Shown here piece by piece: positions 21,241 through 30,472 of a stretch of 64,000 bases of DNA (position 1 is its first letter; each line of letters begins with the position of its first letter). The translations under genes and the position numbers were made by a program. The stretch comes from Eutreptiella sp. 'Long Island Sound 2002' (taxonomy: Eukaryota > Euglenozoa > Euglenophyceae > Eutreptiales > Eutreptiaceae). A model generated the notes under the pieces. The model made no database searches, was not told where the DNA came from, and saw nothing but the letters and a program-made list of their open reading frames with translations. The stretch covers positions 63,316,359-63,380,358 of the forward strand of contig OZ038389.1 of the NCBI GenBank assembly GCA_964036045.1. The letters are read 5' to 3'.

Positions 21241-22195
21241 GCGGTGTCCTGGGCCATGGCTCCTGTTCACCGGTGTGCCCGCTGGGTGCGTTGCGTTGCG
21301 TTTGCGGGGTCCTGGGCCACTTGGCTCCTGTTCACCGGTGCGCCCGCTCGGTGCGTTGCTTTGCTCGTGCGGTGTCCTGGGCCACTTGGCTCCTGTTCAC
21401 CGGTGCGCCCGCGTGGTTTGTCGCGTTGCGTGTGCGGTGTCCTGGGCCACTCAGCTCCTGTTCACCGGTGCGCCGGCTCGGTGTGCTGTGTTGTGTGTGG
21501 GGTGTCCTGGGCCACTTGGCTCCTGTTCACCGGTGTGCCCGCTCGGTGTGCTGCTTTGTGTGTGCGGTGTCCTGGGCCATTTGGTTCCTGTTCACTGGTG
21601 TGCCAGGCCGTGGTGTCTCGTCGCTTTGTTGTCCTCGGTGCCTGTGCGTCTGCGGTGTCCTGGCCCACGTGGCGCCTGTTCACGGGTGTGCGAGCTTTGT
21701 GTGGTGCGCGTGTGCCGTTGGTGGTTGTGTCCGTCTTCCTCCACCCCTAATTTTTTTTTGGTGCCTTCTCGTTTTTTTTTTTGAGAAAATAAATGAAAAA
21801 AATTTAAAAAATTAAAAAAGAAGGGGCGCGCGTACACTGCAGGCACAGCCATGGGCAACTGCCGCAGTGGTGCAATAGTGTCCTGTTCTCTGGCGTGTGT
21901 TGTCGGTGCTTTGGTGGCGGCCGCGCCCCAGGGGTGCGGCTCGCGCGTCCTGATGTACACGGTTATGGGTCAGGGTGGGTTTGGTTAGGTGCCTCTTTGC
22001 TTTAGGTGCCGGCTGGTTAGGTGGCCGTATGGGCTGTAGGTGTGGGCTGTGGCTACGTTGCTCCCTCGGCGGGCCTGGTTAGGAGTCAAGGGTTAGCGGT
22101 TTTGGGTTGTGGCTCGGGTTGGATTCGTGTTGGGCCTTCTGGCTGGGTTAGGCGGTTGTGACGGTTGCGGGCTTGGGCCTGGTGTCTTTGGGTTT
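21241..22195. repeat. Segmental duplication copy 1, with a 65-bp tandem array
   Basis: Duplicated at 44950-45842. It starts with a tandem array whose GCGGTGTCC landmark sits at 21241, 21304, 21369, 21434, 21499, 21564 and 21652 (spacing 63, 65, 65, 65, 65, 88). Each unit contains CTCCTGTTCACCGGTG. After the array come a T-rich and A-rich low-complexity stretch (21750-21825) and GT-rich sequence. The unit length is not a multiple of three and carries no stops in several frames, which explains the long ORFs here; they are not genes. Confidence 0.85.
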
Positions 22196-23074
22196 GAGGT
22201 TTGAGGTCTCAGGTTTGATTTTGCGGGTACTAGACGCCTTTCGGCCCCGGTGGGGCCACCTGGTGGGGCCAGGTGATCTCCTCCCCACCGGGTCCTAGTT
22301 GGGAAACCTCCATGACGCACCTCCTGCCTGGTGGCGGAGTCCCCCGGGTACACCTGGCTCGGAGCCCCGTCCCTCCCCGGCTTCCCCATTTCGCCACTCC
22401 CCGGTCAGTGCATCAATTCGCAGCCGTGGCTGCAGGCGCTTACCTACCGCGTTCCCCCCCCTAATGCGTGGTCGCCCGGGTCGCCGGCGCTGCCGGGCCC
22501 GTGCTACTGGCTTGTCGCCAGTGGAACCCCCGTGGGCTGGCGCGGAGGCTGCCTAGCCTTGGGGCTTGTGCGTGGCGCAGTGCGCCACTACTGCCTTGGC
22601 GGTTGCAGTGACCTGGTCGTGTGTGCGCGGCGCTCGCGGCTGGTTCGGGGGGGTTGGGGCCGGTGCCGGGTGTTGTGTCTTCCCTGTTTCCCCCTGCCCG
22701 CCCCGCGTTTCCTGCGCTGTGTGTGCCGGGCCATCCTGTCTGGGTGTCCCTTATCCTCGCTCGCCGGTATGCCATTCCATGCGGTCTGTGCGTTCCGTGG
22801 GCTCGGTCCGGTTGCCCTTCTAGTTTTCCCCGCGTGTCGTTTGCGTGTGTGCGCTCGCGTTCTCGCGGCGTCCGCCCCCCCCCCCCACTCCCCGGGTTGG
22901 TGTGGCGCGCGCACCTCGCGCGGTTCGGGTGCTGGGCGCTGGTAGGGCTCTTCCACTCGGTTCGTGCCCCTCCGCGTGTCCTGCCTTGGTCCTGTTCTCC
23001 GTTCGGCCTGCCTCGGGGGGGGGGCGGTCCGGTAGCGTTTCTCCCTACCTGGCTTGGGGCTGTGCGCTCCCCGT
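22196..23074. other. GC-rich stretch without a supported gene
   Basis: Long overlapping ORFs on both strands reflect the lack of stop codons in GC-rich DNA; none shows a domain or motif. It merges into the 209-bp array. Confidence 0.45.
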
Positions 23075-24631
23075 GGGCTGGGTGCGGGCGTGGGGACCCG
23101 TCACCAACCCCACTGCGCGCACTCTTGTGAGCTTGCCTTGCGTGCTGGCTTGGTGCGCTGTAGGAGCGGCACAAGGGCGCCTGGGGGGGGCGCCTCTTGC
23201 CCGGGTGCGGGGCGTCCGGGGTCGGGCGCTCTCCCACCCCCGACCGCTCGTCCTTTCGGGCGTGCGGCCGGGGCACACTACCCACTGGCTGTGGGTGCGG
23301 GGGTGCGGGCGCTGGGACCCCTCAGCAATCCCACAGCACACGCTCCTGCGCGCTGGCTTTGCGCGCTGTGGGGGCGGCATGAGGGTGCCAGGGGGTGGCG
23401 CCTCTTGCCTGGGTGTGGGGCGTCCGGGGTCGGGCGCTCTCCCACCCCCGACCACTCGTCCTTTCGGGCGTGCGGCCGGGGCCCACTACCCAGTGGCTGT
23501 GTGCGCGGGGGATGCGGGCGTGGGGACCCGTCACCGACCCCACAGCGCGCATTCTTGGGAGCTGGCTTTGCGCGCTGTGGGGGCGGCATGAGGGTGCCCG
23601 GGGGGGTCGCCTCTCGCCGTGGTGTGGGGCGTGCGGGGTCGGGCGCTCTCCCATACCCGACCGCTCGTCTTTTCGGGCCTGCGGCCGGGGCTCTCCACCC
23701 ACTGGCTGTGGGTGCGGGGGGTGCGGGCGTGGGGACCGGTCACCAGCCCCACAGCGCGCACTCCTGCGTGCTGGCTTTGCGCACTGTGGAGGCGGCATGA
23801 GGGTGCCCGGGGGGGGCGCCTCTTGCCTGGGTGTGGGGCCTCCAGGGTCGGCGCTCTCCCATACCCGACCTCTCGTCCGTTGGGGCCCGCGGCCGGGGCC
23901 CACTACCCACTGGCTGTGGGTGCAGAGGGTGCGGGCGTGGAAACCCGTCACCAACCCCACAGCACGCACTCCTGCGTGCTGGCTTTGCGCACTGGGGGGG
24001 CGGCATGAGGGTGCCCGGGGGGGGCGCCTCTTGCCTGGGTGTGGGGCGTCCAGGGTCGGGCGCTCTCCCACCCCCGACCTCTCGTGTTCCGGCGTGCGGC
24101 CGGGGCCCACTACCCACTAGCTGTGGTTGCAGGGGGTGCGGGCGTGGAAACCCGTCACCAACTCCACAGCGCGCACTCTTACGTGCTGGCTTTGCGCACT
24201 CTGGGGGCAGCATGAGGGTGCCCGGGGGGGGCGCCTCTTGCCTGGGTGTGGGGCCTCCAGGGTCGGGCGCTCTCCCATACCCGACCTCTCGTCCGTTCGG
24301 GCGTGCGGCCGGGGCCCACTACCCATCGGCTGTGGGTGCACCGGGTGCGGGCGTGGAAACCCGTCACCAGCCCCACAGCGCGCACTCTTACGTGCTGGCT
24401 TGGCGCACTGTGGGGGTGGTATGAGGGTGCCCGGGGGGGGCGCCTCTTGCCTGGGTGTGGGGCGTCCAGGGTTGGGCGCTCTCCCACCCCCGACCTCTCG
24501 TCCGTTCGGGCGTGCGGCCGGGGCCCACTACCCACCGGCTGTGGGTGCACCGGGTGCGGGCGTGGAAACCGTTGCCCAACCCCACAGCGCGCACTGTTAC
24601 GTGCTGGCTTTGCGCACTTTGGGGGCAGCAT
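23075..24631. repeat. 209-bp GC-rich tandem array, left part
   Basis: The landmark CGTCACCAACCCCACAGCGCG recurs at 23101, 23322, 23531, 23740, 23948, 24155, 24364 and (diverged) 24572, a spacing of about 209 after the first interval of 221. Each unit carries GGCGCCTCTTGCC, GGGCGCTCTCCCA and GTGCGGCCGGGGC landmarks. The last unit is interrupted after GGCAGCAT by the 5' LTR of element 2, and the array resumes at 41789. The ORFs of 180-380 codons across it are by-products of the repeat. Confidence 0.88.
24628..24631. repeat. Target-site duplication of element 2, left copy (GCAT)
   Basis: GCAT precedes the TG of the 5' LTR and is repeated at 41789-41792 after the CA of the 3' LTR. A 5-bp duplication (AGCAT) is also possible if the LTR ends in C. 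Neighbouring array units show the uninterrupted site (GGCAGCATGAGG). Confidence 0.88.
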
Positions 24632-27599
24632 TGAAGCGGTACCCAGAACCCCATGGCCAGGTTACGGCATACAACAGGTCTCCGGTCCACTAACCCCATG
24701 TACGGAAGGGAAGACGCCCGTTGACGCTCCATTCCGTGCCGTAAAGCCCCGCATCAGCAACCGATGCACCGCCAGCGGAGATTTGTGTATCAGAATATCA
24801 GGAATCAACAGGGTTTTATTTTCATATTGTTTCCGTCAATTTTTACGCTTCCGTTCTGATACTCACTGTTTTGACTGCTGGCGGTTGGATCGCGACTTTA
24901 CCGTAACCGCCAGTTTAACTGTAATTAATGGAAATTTTAACGCAATCCGTCACGAAGGCTCCAAAGTCGCCAGGAACTGCATGGATGCTTCCACAATTTT
25001 CATAATTAATACTCACAACCTTAATCCGAATTTTTCAGGATGTCGAAATCAGATTTTCGACTTCGACATCCCCGCACTTGATTTGATCTCTTTCGAGTGG
25101 ACCTACGTGCTTCCCTATGCACGAATCAACTTGCCTTTTCTCTTGCCCTCCATTTGTCTTAAAGATATGGGCAAAACAAAGTTGATTCGTGAGGCCACTT
25201 GTGAAGGTCATATCTCGCGTTGTTTGCGAAGAATGACAATAAGGAAACGTGGGATGTATTCACAATACTCCCGACGTAATTTAGGAAGCATCATATGCCT
25301 TGCGTTTCCACACGTGCGCGCTAGTGCAATGGATCATGGTCAAGAGGGTAGAGTTTGCGTTATAACTCTTTGGCCATGACATTGCGTGCGTTAAGATAAC
25401 TTTCGAGTGTAGCGCGCAAGTGTTGGTGTTGCATAGGAACTCTCATTGAGTTCCTATGAGCGATTGACACAAAGTTATGCCCTTGGAGGGGCATGACGTA
25501 TCGTGGTGGGAGCTGCCTTTTTGGGCAATATGTGGTATGTGCCATGTGTGGTGTTGCGTGCCCATTTGGCGGGTCCATTGCTCCAAGCCGAACCCGCCAA
25601 TGGACCTCATATTGTGCAAGCCCCTTCTCCATACTCCCTACGCTCAATTGCAAGCCTAACCTTCGTGAAGGGAAGCTTGTGTGGTGAACCCGAAGCGATG
25701 CGTTGGGAGCAAGATGTGTATTTTGCAATTTTCCATATTTTCATGTGCCCACTTGGGAAGTAGCGCTCGTAACCTTTCAAGGCGCCCCAAGTGGAGCACA
25801 TATGTGGGATCAAAGGTCATTGGTGTCAAGTCATTGTGTTTAGAAGGATTAAGTGATTGTACGATCCAAGCCGAAGATATTATAATATAATTATGCACCT
25901 TTCAAGGCACTTTGGTGTGTGCTTGTGCCAATTTTGCCATTTTTGGCCCGTCATGATGTCAAGTGGCGACCGTGTATCTCAACGTTGCGCTCAATTGACA
26001 TCATGACCCAAGTATGATATGAGGGTACATACTTCGGTGCCCAACATATCTTGGACCTGGCGAATAACTCCTCTTAGGCTTGGCATACCGTGGCCGCCAT
26101 GCTGGCGATTTGGGACTATCCCAAATCATGGGCTCACTCGGCGACCCTGCCATTCCCAATATCGGAGGAGTTGGGCGACGCCCAAAAGATATGTTGGACC
26201 AATATGACTTGATACCAATCCTATGGCACACTCCGGTCCGAGTCGGGCATGTGCCTCATTTGCCCCAACCATGAGTGTGCGCATTGTTGGCCATTTTGAG
26301 CAATTTTCCACTTTTGCTGCCCGCCGTGCACTATGTTCTAACCCTCGTGCACGCCGGACCCATGGACCAATGGACCATGTATGGCATGGGTGTTATGGGT
26401 AATGGTCCCCATGGTCCACACACCACGTGGGCGAAGCGGAGCCACCTTCGTTAAGGCGCTAGCCCAAAGTGAGTGTGGGCAATTTTGCAATTTTGACATT
26501 TGTGGACCCAATTGGGATCGTCACCCCGCCAAGTGGCATGGAGATCTTTGAGAGCCAAGTGCATGGGAGTCTCTATTGGACTCCCGGTGAATCGCGTATG
26601 GGATGGCGGATCTGATCTCCAAGCCGGCGTGGAGATATACTATTGGGAGCACACCGAATTTTGGCTCATTTCAAGCAGCCAAAATGACCCCATTTTGGGA
26701 CCCCAATTTCCCCCTTCCGTGTGGTCAATTGGCGGCCCCATTTCTCTAAGCCCATAGGGAGCCCGGACCTCATTCCAAGTTGTACACTCAGATATAAGTC
26801 CTAGGTCCTGCCTCCTACCCTGTGAGTCATTGGCCTTACCTTGGCCGGGCAAGCCACGCGTGGGAATGACGCCAATTTTGGTGATTTTGGCATCATGACC
26901 CCACTTGACTCATCCGTGTTGCCCTGATGCCAGAACCTCAGAGGCAACCAGGTTGGGTGAGGGCTCCAGGGAGTTCGTACTCGAAGGGTATAGGGTCAGT
27001 TGCCTCGTCCCTACCTCTGGCGGGTCCAGACGAGGGGTCAATTTTGGGGATTTTTGAGTTAATTTCAGTTTAGGCTGAAACAGCCCATCTTCAGCTACCA
27101 ACTCCTGGGTGATAATGGCGGGGCCATATCTCTGGCTCAGAAGGGGAGTTGTGACCTGCCGCTAAGGGAGCATGGGGAGCGACTGTCGGTTGACCTTGGA
27201 GCCCCTTGGCTCCCAGGAGCTCGCCTGTGGCTAGGTGAGACACATCTCCCATTGGCAGGGTTTCAGGGTCCGGACTGAGCAGGGCATGGGTTGTGTTTGA
27301 GCCCCCGCCCCCACCAGCCACTGAGAGGGTCGGACCTGGGATTGGGATATGAGTTGGGACTGAGTGTCTATTGTCCCTTGATGCCCTTACCCCAGTCCAG
27401 TCTTAACCCCATGTGTACATATCCTGATGTGTTGCTGTACATACTTTCGTTCCCTCTTTGCAGAGTGGCAAGGATTCTGAAACGCTTTGTCACATGACAT
27501 GAGCGCATTGATGCCCTTGTGAGCGTAGTGCTTTGCCTGCCTGCTCACTTGCGCGTGTCCCGCAGCGTCCCGTGGCCGGCCCCCCACGGGAACACGTCA
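24632..27599 (+). repeat. 5' LTR of element 2
   Basis: Unusually long at 2,968 bp, and almost identical to 38822-41788. It contains a perfect 13-bp inverted repeat (25950-25962 with 25995-26007, GTCATGATGTCAA and its complement). A TATA-like ATTATAATATAATTATG stretch lies at about 25877. The ORFs inside are not conserved domains. The LTR should hold promoter and polyadenylation signals; their exact positions were not resolved. Confidence 0.95.
25950..26007. repeat. 13-bp perfect inverted repeat inside the LTR
   Basis: GTCATGATGTCAA at 25950-25962 pairs with TTGACATCATGAC at 25995-26007 across a 32-base loop. It is conserved in the 3' LTR at 40140-40152 and 40185-40197. Confidence 0.8.
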
Positions 27600-28038
27600 A
27601 AAGCGTTTCACCGCCGCGGGGTTACCCAGCCCTCGCGTGCCACTCGGGGCCACCCGACCCCGAGCAGCGCGGCGCAGCCCGCAGCTCGCAGCGCAGCGCA
27701 GCAACTCGCAGCGCAGCGCAGCAGCTCGTAGCGCCGCCCAGCGACAGCGCCGAGTTCATCACGGAGCCAGCAGCGCCGTCCAGAGCATCGCCCTGACCGC
27801 GCAGCAACCGTGAAAGAGGTGCACAGACCAGGACTCCTGCATCAGCCCCATCGGCCGACCCGGAGCCCCATCGGCCGACCAGCAAGGCCGCGTCAACCAC
27901 CTCCACAACCACCGGCTGATCAGCACCAGCCGCACTTCCAATCCAGTGCTGCAGCACCCTCCTCAACAACCACAACCAGTTCGTTGAGTTGAACGAGTGC
28001 ACATCAAGGACCTCAAGACCAACTACGCCCCCGCTGCC
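27600..28038 (+). other. Leader of element 2, with short tandem repeats
   Basis: Begins AAAGCGTTTCACCGCC, with no TGG start matching the usual tRNA 3' end, so the primer-binding site is not recognised. About 27672-27735 is a short tandem repeat of CGCAGCGCAGCA units. CCCATCGGCCGACC occurs twice (about 27847 and 27867). No coding start is supported before 28039. Confidence 0.5.
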
Positions 28039-28806
28039 ATGGTGAATTGGCAAGAAGCGGGTAGGAGGTGGCCGCAGCCCCACCCCCATGTGGCGCGCCT
28101 GCTGCGCGGATTGCTGTGGGACCAGCAGTACCGCTACAGCAATCCCCAGTGCGAAGGCGGCATGCCCGGGAGCTTCGAGCTCCGCGAGGACATGGGGGAG
28201 GACCGCCTGCGGGCAGTGGAGGAGTGGCTGCGGGCGGAAGGGTACGAGTACCGCTTCCGCCGCAAGCGCTGGAGGACGTGGACCCGGCCGGACAGGCCCG
28301 GCGAAGGGCTGCGCCCCGACGGGATTGAGGAGGACGAGGACCCCAACGCCTACCCGTCGGGCGCCTCGATCAACGTCTCCCTGTGGGACGTGATCGAGAA
28401 GAACTTCCCGGAACCGGGGAGCGAGCGCAGGCTGCAGGGCAGCAGCAGCGCGTCTCCGGCGACGGAGAAGCCGTCCGCCGGGGACAGGAGGCGGGACCGG
28501 AGGTGGCGGGAGTACCAGGAGTCCCTGGCCGCCGAAGCCGCCCAAGGCGCCAAGGGCGGAACCCCAGCCCCCAAGTCTCCAACGGGCCAATGGTGGTCAT
28601 CACCCCGGCTCCACCACCCTTGGCGACTACATCCAAGTCGCCAAGCAGACCCAGGCCAAGCCCCGTCTGCTGCTCCTGAGGGCCCGGCAGGCCCCAGCAG
28701 GCCCCAGCAGCGACGTGGAGTCGGCCCACCGCGGGAGGATGCCGGCCGACGAGGCCAGCTCCAGCAGCAGCGTTGCTCCCGAAAGGGACGTGGCGCGCGC
28801 CTGTGA
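28039..28806 (+). CDS. N-terminal ORF of element 2 (frame 1)
   Basis: I do not recognise the domain. The ATG at 28039 sits in a strong eukaryotic start context (GCCATGG). The protein starts MVNWQEAGRRWPQPHPHV and is rich in Arg, Trp and Glu. It has a compact-looking first 150 residues (RLLRGLLWDQQYRY, RLRAVEEWLRAEGYEYRFRR) and then a low-complexity tail. It overlaps the next ORF, frame 2, which is open from 28394, by 413 bases. A single +1 shift in the overlap would join the two, and the tail after about 28590 looks like out-of-frame reading. It is probably the amino end of the Gag precursor; whether by programmed shift or old indel is open. Confidence 0.55.
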   Translation: MVNWQEAGRRWPQPHPHVARLLRGLLWDQQYRYSNPQCEGGMPGSFELREDMGEDRLRAVEEWLRAEGYEYRFRRKRWRTWTRPDRPGEGLRPDGIEEDEDPNAYPSGASINVSLWDVIEKNFPEPGSERRLQGSSSASPATEKPSAGDRRRDRRWREYQESLAAEAAQGAKGGTPAPKSPTGQWWSSPRLHHPWRLHPSRQADPGQAPSAAPEGPAGPSRPQQRRGVGPPREDAGRRGQLQQQRCSRKGRGARL

Positions 28807-30472
28807 GCGCGCCTGTGGGGTGCCCTGCAACCGTCGGGTTGCCCGGCAACGGGCCAGGCAGTACAGCGCTGCCGTGGAGGGCGCCGTCGGCATCGCCCAG
28901 GAGGAGGCTGCGGAGTGGGCGCATGGCATGGCCATCCACGCCCAGGCCGTGGCGGCCATTGCGGCCGGACTCACGGCCGTAGCCGCCCATGGGGCAGCGA
29001 CTGCCCAGGTCAACGGTGAGTTGGCGGCAGCCGACGAGGAAGCCCGCCTGACGCAGGAGGCCATTGCCTGCAAGGAGGCCGAGGTGAAGGCGCTGGAAGA
29101 GGCGCTTGCCCAAGAGAGGGCAAAGAAGGAGGCGGAGGAAAGGGCCCACGTCGAAGCGACGGCTAAGGCCCGTGAGGACGCCGCCAAGAAGGAAGCCATC
29201 GAGGCCGCGCGACGGAAGGTCGCTGAGGAGAAGGCCAAGACGGAGGCGGAGCTGGCAGCGTTGGAAGCGCAGAAGGCGCGGCTGCAGCAGGCCCGGGAAG
29301 CCGAGGCTGCTCGTGCTCGGGAGGAAGCCGAAGCGCGAGCTGCCGCAGCCACCGCCGCCGCAATGGAGGAGGCAGAGGCCAAACTCCGCCGCGAGACTCC
29401 CCCGGGAGCATCACGAGTGGAGACCCTTCGAAAGCTCTTCGAAGGGGACGCCTCCTCCAGGATGGCGCTGGATGAGGCCGACACGGGCAGCAGTGGGAGC
29501 GGTGGCACCACCGCCCGTCGACGGAGGAAGGGCAAGGGGAAGACCCCCGAGAGGCCGCGGAGGCCAGCGGGTGGGCACCCCCACAACAGTGACCCCTTCT
29601 TCACCGCCAGTGACGGGGATGAACGAGGCCGTCGACATCGCCAAGTGGTGGCTTGGACGGGCGGAGGCGGCGGAGACGTCCCCATGGAACCGAAAGGTGA
29701 GGATGAGGATCTCCCTCCTCCCTACCGGAGCTCGGAGTCCTCCGAGACCGAGACGCCCAGGTGGGGCGACATGGGCGAGGATGACGACATGGACTTCGGC
29801 ATCACGAGGAAGCGCCCATCCTCGGACCCACCGAGGCGACCCGGCGGAGACCCACGGGGACCCCCTGGCGGAGGACCATCAGGACCCCCTGGAGGACGCC
29901 CACCGAGTGGACCCCCTGGAGGCGGACCACCGGGCGGGGGAGGACCCCCTGGACCAGGCGGACCCGGCGGAGGCCCTCCTGGAGGACCTCCTGGGGACCC
30001 CGACGACCCATCAGGGAACGGCGACCCGGATACCACCTGGCGGTGGATTGTCTACCTCCGCAGGAGGGTCTTTTCCCTCGAGTGCGAGGTAGACACGGGC
30101 AAGGTCGAGATGGCTCGCATCTCCGGGGTCGCCGCGCGTGCGCAGAAGGAGCTGGACATCGCCAGGGCCGAGACCAAGTCGCTGACCAACGTCGTCAGCG
30201 GCCTGCAGGAGAGGCTGGATGCGCTGGAAGCCCGTGGGAGCGTCGGCAGCGACCACCCACCCCTGGAGTCTGGCTCGTCGGACGACGGCTGGGGACCCGG
30301 ACCAGGTCCAGGCAGACCCCACGCCCCCGGCGGAGCCCCCAGGAGTCGCCCCAGCGCCAGTGCCCCCTCTCTCACCGCCCTCTCTCACCGCAGCGCGCGC
30401 CGCCGCAACGAGCGCGTGCCGCCCGGCAGTGGCAGTGAGGAATGGCGTGATGAGTGGCTCAGCGCGGAGTAG
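28394..30472 (+). CDS. gag: gag part 1 of element 2: coiled coil and Gly/Pro-rich region
   Basis: Frame 2 is open from 28394 and ends at TAG 30470-30472. The first true ATG is at 28739 (GTG at 28715). Counting from 28715, residues 105-228 form a long Ala/Glu/Lys coiled coil, then acidic and Ser-rich stretches, a Gly/Pro/Asp-rich repeat (about 378-430, GGPPGG-type) and a second short coiled coil (about 441-506, SLTNVVSGLQERLDALEAR). These features fit self-assembly of a structural protein. The frame continues without any other stop past the TAG into gag part 2, so a longer fusion can be made by readthrough. There is no catalytic motif. The function is inferred from position. Confidence 0.65.
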   Translation, partial: SRRTSRNRGASAGCRAAAARLRRRRSRPPGTGGGTGGGGSTRSPWPPKPPKAPRAEPQPPSLQRANGGHHPGSTTLGDYIQVAKQTQAKPRLLLLRARQAPAGPSSDVESAHRGRMPADEASSSSSVAPERDVARACERACGVPCNRRVARQRARQYSAAVEGAVGIAQEEAAEWAHGMAIHAQAVAAIAAGLTAVAAHGAATAQVNGELAAADEEARLTQEAIACKEAEVKALEEALAQERAKKEAEERAHVEATAKAREDAAKKEAIEAARRKVAEEKAKTEAELAALEAQKARLQQAREAEAARAREEAEARAAAATAAAMEEAEAKLRRETPPGASRVETLRKLFEGDASSRMALDEADTGSSGSGGTTARRRRKGKGKTPERPRRPAGGHPHNSDPFFTASDGDERGRRHRQVVAWTGGGGGDVPMEPKGEDEDLPPPYRSSESSETETPRWGDMGEDDDMDFGITRKRPSSDPPRRPGGDPRGPPGGGPSGPPGGRPPSGPPGGGPPGGGGPPGPGGPGGGPPGGPPGDPDDPSGNGDPDTTWRWIVYLRRRVFSLECEVDTGKVEMARISGVAARAQKELDIARAETKSLTNVVSGLQERLDALEARGSVGSDHPPLESGSSDDGWGPGPGPGRPHAPGGAPRSRPSASAPSLTALSHRSARRRNERVPPGSGSEEWRDEWLSAE
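30470..30472 (+). promoter_or_regulatory. In-frame UAG inside gag of element 2
   Basis: Context UAG CGC AAC. The frame is open on both sides (28394-30469 and 30473-32359), so this single codon is all that separates the two gag ORFs. It could be a readthrough site or a mutation. Confidence 0.6.

Noticed and set aside
22461-24732. ORFs of 180-380 codons on both strands across the 209-bp array
   Set aside because: They follow the tandem units and change frame with unit length; no motif.
24246-25379. 377-codon ORF running from the 209-bp array into the 5' LTR
   Set aside because: It spans an insertion junction, and the LTR part recurs at 38727-39569 with a different N-terminus, so it is chance reading.
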